Shown here piece by piece: positions 8,718-16,137 of a stretch of 64,000 bases of DNA. The DNA is from Clostridia bacterium. GTDB lineage: Bacteria > Bacillota > Clostridia > Lachnospirales > Lachnospiraceae. The stretch covers positions 24,020 through 88,019 of the forward strand of contig CAJTDE010000018.1 in assembly GCA_910574835.1 (NCBI GenBank). Reading direction: 5' to 3'. Numbering within the stretch: the first letter of the stretch is position 1; each line of letters opens with the position of its first letter. A program made the translations under genes and the position numbers. A model generated the notes under the pieces. That model made no database searches and was not told the DNA's origin. It saw only the letters and a list, made by a program, of their open reading frames with translations.

Positions 8718-9167
8718 ATGGAAACAGGTTTGTTTATTTCCCATGTTAATCATTTTAAGAAGTTTTATGATCTTTCTTTTAAATCTCAGGCAAAGGCGTA
8801 TGATCTTCAGATGATTGATATTCATATTCTTCTGTTTTTGAAAAATAATCCTGCTCTTAATACGGCCAGGGATATTGTTACCAGCAGAGGATTGTCGAAG
8901 TCTAATGTTTCCAATGCGCTGGAGAAGCTGCGTATGCGGGGAATGGTAAGTCTTAGGGAGGATTCCGAGAATCGGAGAATCCAGCGGATTTTTCTGGAGC
9001 CGGAGGGAGTAAGTACGGCTCTGGAGCTGAAAAAAACGCAGGTTTGGTGCTTTGAGAAGATGCTGGCAGGATTTTCGGAGGAGGAGCGGGAGCTTATGAA
9101 CCGTAATTTTAAGCGGATTGATACGAATGTGGTAACAGCTCTTAAAGAGATGGAGAAGCGGAAGTAG
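8718..9167 (+). CDS. MarR-family transcriptional regulator
   Basis: 149 residues, the usual MarR length. The ATG at 8718 follows GAAGGAGGGATAATTGGAAT. The winged helix-turn-helix is clear: the recognition region TARDIVTSRGLSKSNVSNALEKLRMRGMV (about residues 49-77) is followed by the wing with the family's charged turn EDSENRRIQRIFLEPEG (about 81-97). N- and C-terminal helices for dimerisation flank it. It probably represses its own gene via the palindrome at 8483-8511, and perhaps the TauE-like permease downstream. The effector is unknown. Confidence 0.88.
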   Translation: METGLFISHVNHFKKFYDLSFKSQAKAYDLQMIDIHILLFLKNNPALNTARDIVTSRGLSKSNVSNALEKLRMRGMVSLREDSENRRIQRIFLEPEGVSTALELKKTQVWCFEKMLAGFSEEERELMNRNFKRIDTNVVTALKEMEKRK

Positions 9168-9193
9168 AGAGTGCTTAGGGATATGTGGGAACT

Positions 9194-9557
9194 GGTAAAG
9201 TCACAAAGGCGCACGAGAGGAACTTTCATGAGTGTCCTTTCGAATGAAAGTTTGTCTCATTACAGGTGTGCCGAAGCGACTTTACCCTTTAGTGCCGTCG
9301 CGCAGCGACTATTAAATGGTAAAGTCACAAAGGCGCACGAGAGGAACTTTCATGAGTGTCCTTTCGAATGAAAGTTGCTCTCATTACATGTGTGTCGAAG
9401 CGACTTTACCCTTTAGTGCCGTCGCGCAGCGACGTTTAAATGGTAAAGTCACAAAGGTGCACGAGAGGAACTTTTATGAAAGCCTTTTTGAATAAAAGTT
9501 GCTCTCATTACAGGTGTGCCGAAGTGACTTTACCCTTTAGTGCTGTCGCGCAGCGAC
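9194..9557. repeat. three tandem 116-bp repeats (124-bp period)
   Basis: Copies lie at 9194-9309, 9318-9433 and 9442-9557, separated by 8-base linkers (ATTAAAT- or GTTTAAAT-like). Each runs from GGTAAAGTCACAAAGG, through CTTTCATGAGTG and its partial complement, to GACTTTACCC and the hairpin GTCGCGCAGCGAC. A fourth copy is at 6991-7106. The last copy ends 7 bases before the ribosome site of the TauE-like gene, so transcripts of that gene would carry it in their leader. Confidence 0.88.
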
Positions 9558-9575
9558 TTTTATAGGAGAAGAAAA

Positions 9576-10343
9576 ATGCTGTTAAAATTTTTTGTCTGCT
9601 TTTTTGCAGGTATGGGAGCAGGACTTGGGACGGGCTTTGCGGGTATGAGCGCGGCTGCGGCTATCAGTCCGATGCTGATTACATTTCTGAATATGGAGGC
9701 TTACCAGGCGGTGGGAATCGCACTGGCCAGTGATGTGCTTGCCAGTGCCGTTTCCGCCTGGACTTATGGAAGGAATAAAAACCTGGATATAAAAAATGGA
9801 GCGGTGATGATGGCCTCTGTGCTCTGCTTTACTTTGGTGGGCAGCTATGTGTCAAGCTTTGTGCCAAATAAGACGATGGGCGGATTTTCTATGTTTATGA
9901 CTTTGATGATGGGAATTAAGTTTATTGTCCGTCCAGTGATGACTACAAGGGAGAGCAGTGAGCAGAGTGATCCGAAACAGCGCCTGATTCGTTCCGTGGT
10001 AAGCGGAATGGCTGTGGGCTTTATCTGCGGTTTTGTGGGAGCGGGAGGTGGCATGATGATGCTTCTGGTTCTGACAAGCCTTCTGGGTTATGATCTGAAA
10101 ACGGCTGTGGGAACCAGTGTCTTTATTATGGCATTTACGGCATTTACCGGTTCGGTAAGCCATTTTGCCATTGGAGGAGTCGGGGATATGACATGTTTGG
10201 TGTTCTGCATACTCAGCACGCTTATCTGGGCCAGAATAGCGGCACGGTTTGCCAACAAAGCGGAGCCGGCGGTGCTGAACCGGGCTACGGGTGTGGTGCT
10301 TACGGTACTGGGAGTGGTGATGGTGGCTTTTCATTATCTGTGA
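9576..10343 (+). CDS. TauE/SafE-family sulfite/anion permease
   Basis: 255 residues from the ATG at 9576, which has AGGAG eight bases upstream; a longer in-frame extension to 9540 would start inside the repeat and lacks a ribosome site. About eight hydrophobic helices are visible. The family's two-fold repeat shows as GxGxGTGFAGMSAAAAISP near residues 14-33 and FICGFVGAGGGMMMLLVL near 150-167, followed by DLKTAVGTSVFIM. TauE/SafE proteins export or import sulfite, sulfoacetate and related anions. It may be co-regulated with the MarR gene upstream; substrate unknown. Confidence 0.85.
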   Translation: MLLKFFVCFFAGMGAGLGTGFAGMSAAAAISPMLITFLNMEAYQAVGIALASDVLASAVSAWTYGRNKNLDIKNGAVMMASVLCFTLVGSYVSSFVPNKTMGGFSMFMTLMMGIKFIVRPVMTTRESSEQSDPKQRLIRSVVSGMAVGFICGFVGAGGGMMMLLVLTSLLGYDLKTAVGTSVFIMAFTAFTGSVSHFAIGGVGDMTCLVFCILSTLIWARIAARFANKAEPAVLNRATGVVLTVLGVVMVAFHYL

Positions 10344-10537
10344 TTCAAGGGAAGATTCGGTATTTACTTGGGTGGGATTTTGAATATTTTTTAGGAAAAA
10401 TATAAAAAGAGGCAGGAAAACCGGTGCTTTGAAATAGATATTGTGCATTATATTTTCGAATCCTTTGGCCGATAGTAAAATAGATATATTTGCAAAAGAA
10501 GAGGAAACGGCTGCGGCAGAAGGGGGACGAGGCAAAA

Positions 10538-11227
10538 GTGCAGGGAATCAACAGTATGAAAATGTCCGGAATACAGAGCGGGCAGATGCGGATTTCACCT
10601 ATGGGAGATGCGGTGACGAAAAGACTTCAAAGTCAGATAGAAGAGGTGCAGCGTCAGATTCAGAATCTTGCTTCCAATGAGAATATGACAATGGAGCAGA
10701 AGCAGAAAAAGAAGCAGGAGCTTCAGGATAAGATCATGGATCTCCAGTCTCAGCTTCAGCAGCATTTGTCGGAACAGCGGCAGGAGCAGAAGGAAGAACA
10801 GACGAAGGCGGTGGAACAGAAGACCTACGACGAGACAGGGATGCAGACGGTGATCTCCTCAGATGCTGCGATGAAGCATGCCAAGACGCAGGAAGCTACG
10901 GCGAACCGTATGGAGAACCGGGCGTCCGTGCTGAAAAGCGAGATGGAGATGGATGCGGGAAGGGACCCGAATCGGGGGGCTATTGCGAGCAAGGTAAATG
11001 AGCTGGCAAAGGCAGAACAGGGTGCGGCCAATGCCCGTTCTGCTCAGATGCAGATTTTGGGAAAGACCAATCAGAATCTGGTTGATGATGATAAAGAAGA
11101 TCAAGATCCGGAGCGTATGGAGGAGAAAGAGGCGGCGGAACAGAAGAAGGAAGAGATTTTGGGGTATACCAGTGACGGGAGGCCGGTGACGGAGGAAGAG
11201 GAAGCGCGGATTACGGCACGGGCTTAG
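10538..11227 (+). CDS. coiled-coil protein, FlxA-like, unknown function
   Basis: About 229 residues if the GTG at 10538 is used (AGGGGGACGAGG upstream) or 223 from the ATG at 10556; the start is not settled. Residues about 20-110 form a strong Gln/Glu/Lys coiled coil (RLQSQIEEVQRQIQNLAS, KKKQELQDKIMDLQSQLQQH) of the kind seen in FlxA-like proteins. The C-terminal half is acidic and ends with a short ordered motif (GYTSDGRPVTEEEEARITAR). No signal peptide or membrane segment. Role unknown. Confidence 0.7.
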   Translation: MQGINSMKMSGIQSGQMRISPMGDAVTKRLQSQIEEVQRQIQNLASNENMTMEQKQKKKQELQDKIMDLQSQLQQHLSEQRQEQKEEQTKAVEQKTYDETGMQTVISSDAAMKHAKTQEATANRMENRASVLKSEMEMDAGRDPNRGAIASKVNELAKAEQGAANARSAQMQILGKTNQNLVDDDKEDQDPERMEEKEAAEQKKEEILGYTSDGRPVTEEEEARITARA

Positions 11228-11377
11228 GGATAAGGAAGAACATCTGCGATGATGTGTTTGTCCTCTGTTGGGATAGGATTAAATGAATTATAGAAAAGTT
11301 ATACCTTACCGGATGAAGTCTACCGCTTTTGAAGGGGTATTCATTCATGGGGATTCGCAGGGTATAATTAATTGGAG

Positions 11378-11413
11378 TTTAGGCGGTATGCGTGAAAAAG
11401 CATACCGCCTAAA
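11378..11413. terminator. 14-bp perfect hairpin downstream of the coiled-coil gene
   Basis: TTTAGGCGGTATGC (11378-11391) and GCATACCGCCTAAA (11400-11413) are exact complements around an 8-base loop. It lies 150 bases after the stop codon and lacks a downstream U-run, so it may be a terminator of imperfect type or another structured element. The rest of 11228-11600 shows nothing else I can support. Confidence 0.5.
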
Positions 11414-11607
11414 TTAGAATGAAGCAGAAAATCAAGGCATCCTTGGAATACTGATTATTTTGAAAATTGTCCTATTGGGAAAAATCGTCTGATTATCAGG
11501 CAGTATATTAGCTGAACAGCTTATTGCTTTATTATTTCGCAGCATTTTGTCATTATTGTATGCAAAAGTTTCTTTAAGGGATTATGGCAGAAGTTCCGCC
11601 GTTTTTC

Positions 11608-11634
11608 ACCCATTTTCCCCCTTGACATAAGATA
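11608..11634 (+). promoter_or_regulatory. mother-cell sigma (SigK/SigE-like) promoter of the cotJ operon
   Basis: AC at 11608-11609, a 16-base spacer and CATAAGATA at 11626-11634 match the AC-N16-CATANNNTA form of SigK promoters; SigE uses a very similar -10. It lies 30 bases before cotJA. In Bacillus subtilis the cotJ operon is SigE-dependent. Assignment between the two sigma factors cannot be made from sequence alone. Confidence 0.5.
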
Positions 11635-11664
11635 AATGGAGATAAAATATGAAAGGAGCCTCTT

Positions 11665-11871
11665 ATGGCAGACTGTAATATGCAATCCATGCAAAGGCCG
11701 AGACCCGGAAGCTGCTCCGCAGATCAGCTCCTGGGGATGTCTCTGGCGATTGCCTATGTGCCCTGGCAGCACTGGAATGAGACTTATCAGTTGGATAAAG
11801 CAATGCAAGTCGGAACGATCTTCCCGGAGCTTGATAAACCATTTCTTGGAAAGCGAGGTGCATGCAGATGA
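11665..11871 (+). CDS. cotJA: spore coat-associated protein CotJA
   Basis: 68 residues, ATG with AAAGGAGCC upstream. The core LGMSLAIAYVPWQHWNETYQLDKAMQVGTIFPELDKPFLG (two halves around residues 24-62) is the CotJA signature. CotJA is needed for assembly of the CotJ proteins in the inner coat of the forespore. Its last four codons overlap the start of cotJB. Confidence 0.93.
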   Translation: MADCNMQSMQRPRPGSCSADQLLGMSLAIAYVPWQHWNETYQLDKAMQVGTIFPELDKPFLGKRGACR

Positions 11872-12530
11872 TGAATAACGGATCTTTTGGACAGTTCCAG
11901 AGAGGAAACTCCTGTAACCAGGGAAGAGGCCAGAGCTCCTGCGTTCAGCCGCAGCCCCGGGGAACCGTACCTTGCAATCAGCCGCAGTCCCGGCCTATGC
12001 CCTCCTGCAATCAGCCGCAGCCTCGGCCGTCGGCGCCCTGCAATCAGCCAAAGCCCTGTCCGCCGCCGACATGTGTTCAGCCGCAGCCCCGGCCAACGCC
12101 GCCTTGCAACCAGCCAAAACCTTGTCCGCCGCCGTCTTGCGTTCAGCCGCAGCCCCGGCCAACGCCGCCTTGCAACCAGCCGAAGCCTTGTCCGCCGCCG
12201 ACCTGTGTTCAGCCGCAGCCCCGGCCTGTGCCGCCCTGTAATCAGCCTCAGGGCCGCCCTGTGGGTCCCTCCTGCCCCTGCAGTGAGATGAATCGGGAAC
12301 AGCTGCTTCATTGGATTTCCCTCGCAAAATTTGCCTGTGTTGACAGTGCTCTTTATCTGGATACGCATCCCTGTGATATGGAAGCGATTGAATATTTTAA
12401 GGAGCATGTGGAGTTCTACAATGAGGCATTGGCGGAATATTCAAAAACCTATGGCCCGCTCACCCTTGCGCACGCCCATCACTGTGATACCTATTGGGAT
12501 TGGGTAAATCAGCCGTGGCCGTGGCAATAG
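11862..12530 (+). CDS. cotJB: spore coat protein CotJB with long Pro/Gln/Cys repeat extension
   Basis: 222 residues, whereas Bacillus CotJB is about 87. The C-terminal 90 residues are the conserved CotJB domain (MNREQLLHWISLAKFACVDS ... EAIEYFKEHVEFYNEALAEY ... YWDWVNQPWPWQ). The first ~130 residues are a low-complexity extension of CNQP, PCPPP and CVQPQPRP units with a 22-residue period. The starts ATG 11862 and ATG 11868 are both possible. The regularly spaced cysteines could allow disulfide cross-linking in the coat, or metal binding; that is inference. cotJC follows 21 bases later. Confidence 0.9.
   Translation: MQMMNNGSFGQFQRGNSCNQGRGQSSCVQPQPRGTVPCNQPQSRPMPSCNQPQPRPSAPCNQPKPCPPPTCVQPQPRPTPPCNQPKPCPPPSCVQPQPRPTPPCNQPKPCPPPTCVQPQPRPVPPCNQPQGRPVGPSCPCSEMNREQLLHWISLAKFACVDSALYLDTHPCDMEAIEYFKEHVEFYNEALAEYSKTYGPLTLAHAHHCDTYWDWVNQPWPWQ
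12034..12243 (+). repeat. 66-bp coding tandem repeat inside cotJB
   Basis: Three consecutive 66-base units, about 90% identical, encode CNQPKPCPPP(T/S)CVQPQPRPTPP-type repeats; degenerate half units extend to either side. The third base of codons differs while residues are kept, showing selection on protein. Copy number is likely to vary between strains. Confidence 0.85.
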
Positions 12531-12551
12531 AAAGGAGGGAAATGATCAGTT

Positions 12552-12665
12552 ATGTTTAATTATGAAAAACGTTTGGAATATCCGATTCATATTAAGGAGA
12601 CAAATCCGAAGCTGGCTAAGGCTATCATAACACAATACGGAGGACCACACTGTAAAAAGTTATAG
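12552..12665 (+). pseudogene. cotJC: 5' part of split cotJC (manganese-catalase-like coat protein)
   Basis: The ATG at 12552 has AAAGGAGGG upstream. Codons 1-32 encode the CotJC N-terminus ending TQYGGP. At codon 33 the sequence leaves CotJC and reads five foreign codons to a TAG at 12663-12665. The continuation, NGELGASMRYLSQRY onwards, is at 63082-63568. As it stands this allele encodes a 37-residue truncated peptide. Removing the prophage at the 15-bp repeats joins the two parts in frame. CotJC belongs to the Mn-catalase family and is an inner spore-coat protein. Confidence 0.93.
12632..12664. other. attL: left attachment junction
   Basis: The core ACAATACGGAGGACC (12632-12646) is identical to 63067-63081. 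It is followed by phage arm TGTAAAAAGTTATA (12651-12664), the exact reverse complement of the arm TATAACTTTTTACA at 63056-63069. Joined, they form an attP with perfect 14-bp arms around a 16-base centre. This dyad form is expected for large serine recombinases. The recombinase stop codon (12660-12662) lies inside the arm. Confidence 0.92.
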
Positions 12666-14132
12666 TGCGCGGAAAACACAATAAATCTCAAGCTTTTTTG
12701 TTTTTTTGTCAAATACAATTCGGTCGCAGATGGAACGGATAGAATGAGCCTTGTTTTCTTTAGAGGTATCAGAACACAAAATATCTGTAACACTTTGGAT
12801 TCTAAGTAGCATTTCTTCGAGGTGCCCATCCATATCGGGCTTCTGTATTGCGGCTTTGAGTGTCCGGAGCTGTTCCGTAAGCCGGTTACGTTCCGACTGA
12901 ATCAAAGCTTTATTCTGGCGGTATTCATCCAGTGTATCAATGCCATTTTGATAAGCGGCTTTGATACGTTTTTCTTTTTCGTATAATCTTTCAATAGATT
13001 CTGTTAAAATGGCCTGTTCATCCTGAGTATGCTCGGGGAGGACAAGTTCTTCCTTATATTTTACAGAGCCGGACCGGATGTTTTCGCATAAGGTATTAAT
13101 AAGGGCCTGCTCCAGAAGCCTTGCGGAAATATAATGGGAGACATTACATTTACCCTTTCCGTAGGAAATGCACTGGAAACCTGCAGTAGCCGGACTATAG
13201 GTAAGTGAGGAGCCGCAGGCGGAGCACTTCACCAGGTTTCCCAGCCAGTGGCCATAAGAATCTGCAGATTTTGCTTTGGGGCGCCGGTATTGCCGGGCAA
13301 TTTCGGCCTGTACCTGATCAAAGACGTCCTCCGGAATGATAACGGGGATATGCTGCCCTTGTGTCAGTATCATATCAGGGCTGGATGCATCCGGACCCCG
13401 CAGGGCATTGCGTCCCACATTCCAGCGGGCATAGCCTTTGTACACAGGATTCTGAAGCACATACTTGACGGTTCGGTTTTCCCAGAGACCGCCGCGATGG
13501 GTGCGTATACCCTTATTGTTGAGATAGGCTGCAAGCTTGGAAAAGGCGAAATGTTCCTCCATGAACTTCCGGAAAATAATTTTGATAATCTCCGCTTCCT
13601 CCGGGATGATTTCAAGACCTTCCGGGATGTTTCGATAGCCGAAGGGAGCAGTTGCCTGATAACGGCCTCGATGAGCATTTTCTATCATGCCTCGCTTTAC
13701 TTCTCCGGAAAGGCGGATAGAATAGTATTCGTCCATCCATTCTATGATCCGCTCAATCAGACTGCCAAAGGGGCCGTCGACCAGTGGCTCAGATACACTT
13801 AGGACCTCAACGCCGGCCTTTTTAAGCAAAGACTTATAGACAATGGATTCCTCCTGATTCCGGGCAAACCGGGAGAACTTCCAGACCAGAAGCACATCCA
13901 CGGGATGTTCCTTGGATTTGGCGCGGGCGATCATTTCTTGGAAGGCTGGGCGCTTCTCGGCTTTCCGGCCAGAGATGCCGGAGTCTATGTAGATTTGTTC
14001 CAGGACAATCTTGTTATTCCTTGCATAGTCCCGGAGCAGGCGTTCCTGAGAATCCGGAGAAAGCTCCTCCTGGTCATGGGTGCTTACCCGGATGTAGGCG
14101 AATCCGGAACGAAGTTCTTTAGATGGTGTCAT
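12660..14132 (-). CDS. large serine recombinase (phage integrase/excisase)
   Basis: 490 residues. The N-terminal resolvase domain has the catalytic serine in YIRVSTHDQE (Ser17), the DSGISGRKAEKRPAFQEMIA loop (about 51-70) and DVLLVWKFSRFARN (about 80-93) with its conserved Arg pair. The recombinase domain (ATAPFGY ... GIRTHRGGLWENRTVKYVLQNPVYKG) and zinc ribbon (CSACG ... C ... C, about 307-336) follow. A coiled coil (LYEKEKRIKAAYQNGIDTLDEYRQNK) lies near the C-terminus. Length and domains are typical of large serine integrases. Its stop lies 13 bases from the attL core. Excision would need a directionality factor, not identified. In skin and SPbeta elements the equivalent recombinase performs sporulation-time excision. 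Confidence 0.95.
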   Translation of the reverse strand: MTPSKELRSGFAYIRVSTHDQEELSPDSQERLLRDYARNNKIVLEQIYIDSGISGRKAEKRPAFQEMIARAKSKEHPVDVLLVWKFSRFARNQEESIVYKSLLKKAGVEVLSVSEPLVDGPFGSLIERIIEWMDEYYSIRLSGEVKRGMIENAHRGRYQATAPFGYRNIPEGLEIIPEEAEIIKIIFRKFMEEHFAFSKLAAYLNNKGIRTHRGGLWENRTVKYVLQNPVYKGYARWNVGRNALRGPDASSPDMILTQGQHIPVIIPEDVFDQVQAEIARQYRRPKAKSADSYGHWLGNLVKCSACGSSLTYSPATAGFQCISYGKGKCNVSHYISARLLEQALINTLCENIRSGSVKYKEELVLPEHTQDEQAILTESIERLYEKEKRIKAAYQNGIDTLDEYRQNKALIQSERNRLTEQLRTLKAAIQKPDMDGHLEEMLLRIQSVTDILCSDTSKENKAHSIRSICDRIVFDKKTKKLEIYCVFRAL

Positions 14133-14278
14133 AGTATCATCTCCTTATATATGTGTATGTTTGGTATCGAACATTTTTGCTACCGGAGGGCAACAGGATA
14201 AAAGAGTATAAAAATAACAGCCAGGGAACTTTCGTTCTCTTGCATTGGCTGCTTGAAAATGATACAATATCACTTGTG

Positions 14279-14340
14279 AGTGGCGTATCATTTTCGATAT
14301 GCTTGGCCGGTTCTCTGTTGGAGCAGGGAGCCGGTTTTAA
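14279..14340 (+). repeat. 62-nt structured repeat, copy 1 (terminator-like hairpin)
   Basis: Shares 23 of its first 25 bases (AGTGGCGTATCATTTTCGAT...) with 16041-16102. The rest forms a 10-bp stem CCGGTTCTCT/AGGGAGCCGG followed by TTTTAA. Between copies the stem sequence changes while pairing is kept, so structure is conserved. In this copy GAAAATGATAC just upstream (about 14255-14265) also pairs with GTATCATTTTC inside the repeat. No plus-strand gene ends here, so a small plus-strand RNA is possible. Confidence 0.6.
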
Positions 14341-14354
14341 ATGTCTTAAATGAA

Positions 14355-14978
14355 TTACTTTTTTTGATCTTTTTCCATTGTTTGCTTTACTACTAAGATT
14401 TTGGTATATTCAAGTAATTCGTTGAAATGTTTAGCATCTAGTTTTTTGCATATTTTTAAAAAAGATATATATTTATCATTATTATTTGAATCTGTATCAG
14501 AATTTGATATAAATAAACCACTGGTTAACTTTAAAACCGATTTTGTAATATCAAATAATATTAAAAGGATGAAAAGAAATCCTGCCAAATATATGAAATT
14601 GGGAATTGAAAATTTACCCATATATGTAGGAAAGGTAAAAGTAACAAGTAAAGATTCAAAAATTGAAATAGCAACCATTAAGATTACAGTAAATAGAATC
14701 CCCAATACATTTTCACACATTTCTTTTAAAATGGGGAAACATAATCTTTCTATAGGTTTAGGCTCTTCTTGTTTATCTTTGTAACGATCAATAACTGTAA
14801 AAAAGATAGCTGTGACAGCTAAAGCGACCGCCAAAATATCAATAGAAGCAGATAAAATAAAGCTATAATTAATTATTTCATTAGTTGAGAAATCAAAATA
14901 TCTGCAACAAAGAAAAGCAAAAATTAAAATTATAAATATTTTAAGAGTTGTCCTTTTCATGATCGTCACCCTTTTCAT
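14355..14978 (-). CDS. four-TM membrane protein, cargo gene 2
   Basis: 207 residues from ATG 14978 (or 201 from ATG 14960); a longer upstream extension lacks a ribosome site. Hydrophobic helices lie near residues 9-25, 32-58, 80-107 and 115-140, then a soluble C-terminal tail with polar Asn/Asp repeats (NSDTDSNNNDKY). The start overlaps the end of the upstream 304-residue gene, so the two form one transcription unit. The DNA is much more AT-rich than the phage late genes. No family recognised. A four-TM protein after a soluble protein beside a phage repressor recalls lambda rexB; this is analogy of layout only. Confidence 0.65.
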   Translation of the reverse strand: MKRVTIMKRTTLKIFIILIFAFLCCRYFDFSTNEIINYSFILSASIDILAVALAVTAIFFTVIDRYKDKQEEPKPIERLCFPILKEMCENVLGILFTVILMVAISIFESLLVTFTFPTYMGKFSIPNFIYLAGFLFILLILFDITKSVLKLTSGLFISNSDTDSNNNDKYISFLKICKKLDAKHFNELLEYTKILVVKQTMEKDQKK

Positions 14979-15855
14979 GATTTGCACTTTCAAGAGCGTT
15001 AATATGTGAGAAGACAATTTGAATATCTTCTTTTTGAGAAGCCGTAAGAGTATACATGTCATTATCTAATGGAAATTCTATAGCTTGCTCTTCACTGGTT
15101 ATTGGCTTCTGATAAGATTTTGTTTTGATTTTCCAACTTCCACAGCCATTAGAAATATATTCCAAAAGGTCTTTGAAGAATTTGCTATTAAAGGGAACTT
15201 TCAAATTCCCTTGACTATTTTCAAATTTCCAGGTCATAGAATCGTTATTGCATTCTTTTTTTAACTCGTTAAGTAAATTAGTTGTACTATATGATTGCCC
15301 AAGTAGATTTGGCGAAATTAATTTTAATTCTATAAAACGTATATCACCAGAATTTTGGCTAATTGATTCCCAAAATATATTTTTATTTGTCACTAGTTCA
15401 AGCTGTAAAGAAATATGATAGGTATCCAACAAACTTGAAATAGCCTTTGCAATATAATTTTTTTGCACAGCAATATTTGAGGATATTTGTGAGTTTTTGC
15501 TAATGAGGAAAATTTGATTTTTAGTGTCAACAATAATTAAACACCAAGGATAATCGGATATCTCCGTTTCCTCTATATCAGAGCTGTTTGCCTGATTTAC
15601 AGTTCTTTTGATTTCTTTTGCAAATTTAAAAAGATGGCGAGTTGGAGATATTGTTCCTCTGTAATACATAACATAAAAATGTTTTCCCATAGGAATTTCA
15701 ATACGCTTTTCCTCTTTTAATCTATCAATAAAATCATAAAAAATTTTTTCTTTAGTTTTGGGCTCAAGTATATCGTTGATATACATTTGTTCTTCTTTAT
15801 ACAAACTATATCTTGTGGTGAAGTAATTTACTTGTTTAGATGCATTTTCCCCCAT
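14941..15855 (-). CDS. soluble cargo protein of unknown function (cargo gene 1)
   Basis: 304 residues, ATG with GAAAAGGGGAACACTTATGGGGG-type context. Predicted mixed alpha/beta, no membrane helix or signal peptide, acidic C-terminus ending HEKGDDHEKDNS. Visible segments: SDYPWCLIIVDTKNQIFLISKNSQ (two strands, about 101-124) and RFIELKLISPN (about 173-183). It is followed by an overlapping membrane-protein gene. The pair lies between integrase and repressor, on the strand expressed in lysogens, which is where phages carry lysogen-expressed defence genes. I recognise no domain. Confidence 0.6.
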   Translation of the reverse strand: MGENASKQVNYFTTRYSLYKEEQMYINDILEPKTKEKIFYDFIDRLKEEKRIEIPMGKHFYVMYYRGTISPTRHLFKFAKEIKRTVNQANSSDIEETEISDYPWCLIIVDTKNQIFLISKNSQISSNIAVQKNYIAKAISSLLDTYHISLQLELVTNKNIFWESISQNSGDIRFIELKLISPNLLGQSYSTTNLLNELKKECNNDSMTWKFENSQGNLKVPFNSKFFKDLLEYISNGCGSWKIKTKSYQKPITSEEQAIEFPLDNDMYTLTASQKEDIQIVFSHINALESANHEKGDDHEKDNS

Positions 15856-15909
15856 AAGTGTTCCCCTTTTCTTTTGTATTTTATATTTATTATCTGCGTG
15901 AAAAGAAAA

Positions 15910-15956
15910 TCACAGTTTCCCAATTACTTTCCCATACAAACAAAATTGTTATATTC
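15910..15956 (-). pseudogene. remnant of the repressor gene 3' end, copy 1
   Basis: CAGTTTCCCAATTACTTTCCC and the following ~25 bases match the end of the repressor gene (16961-17005) with few changes. Only the last ~15 codons are represented. A second remnant is at 16470-16550. The series suggests successive insertions next to the repressor gene. Confidence 0.6.
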
Positions 15957-16040
15957 CCAACTTTTTAGGAGGTCTTCGTGAGAAATAACAGGCTGGATTC
16001 GGTTTTTAACTTCTAACATGGCGTTACGCTCCTTTTTGGA

Positions 16041-16102
16041 AGTGGCGTGTCATCTTCGATATGCTAGTCGCCCTGGTGTTGGTAGCACTGGGGCGGTTTT
16101 AA
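16041..16102 (+). repeat. 62-nt structured repeat, copy 2 (terminator-like hairpin)
   Basis: Second copy of the element at 14279-14340. After the conserved 25-base head comes stem CGCCCTGGTG/CACTGGGGCG (two G-U type pairs) with loop TTGGTAG and then TTTTAA. With copy 1 it brackets the two-gene cargo. Immediately downstream (16112-16137) is a separate perfect hairpin AAGGCCTCG/CGAGGCCTT. Confidence 0.6.
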
Positions 16103-16111
16103 GTAACGTAC

Positions 16112-16137
16112 AAGGCCTCGCATTTCTGCGAGGCCTT
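16112..16137. terminator. 9-bp perfect hairpin
   Basis: AAGGCCTCG (16112-16120) and CGAGGCCTT (16129-16137) around an 8-base loop. No long T-run follows, so termination is only probable. Between 16140 and 16430 I see no gene. Confidence 0.5.

Noticed and set aside
9194..9557. 124-base periodic repeats as a CRISPR array
   Set aside because: Repeat units are 116 bases with 8-base linkers; there are no spacers and no cas genes nearby.
9852..10535. Minus-strand His/Ser-rich frame opposite the TauE-like gene
   Set aside because: Low-complexity shadow; the plus strand has a clear multi-TM permease.
12034..12243. Regular 66-base repeats as a CRISPR array
   Set aside because: The units are contiguous, without unique spacers, and keep an open coding frame with synonymous changes.
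11787..12407. Minus-strand repetitive Arg/Gly-rich frame opposite cotJB
   Set aside because: It mirrors the 66-bp coding repeats of cotJB; the plus-strand frame ends in a real CotJB domain.
13248..13802. 184-codon plus-strand frame opposite the serine recombinase
   Set aside because: Antisense shadow of a well conserved recombinase gene.
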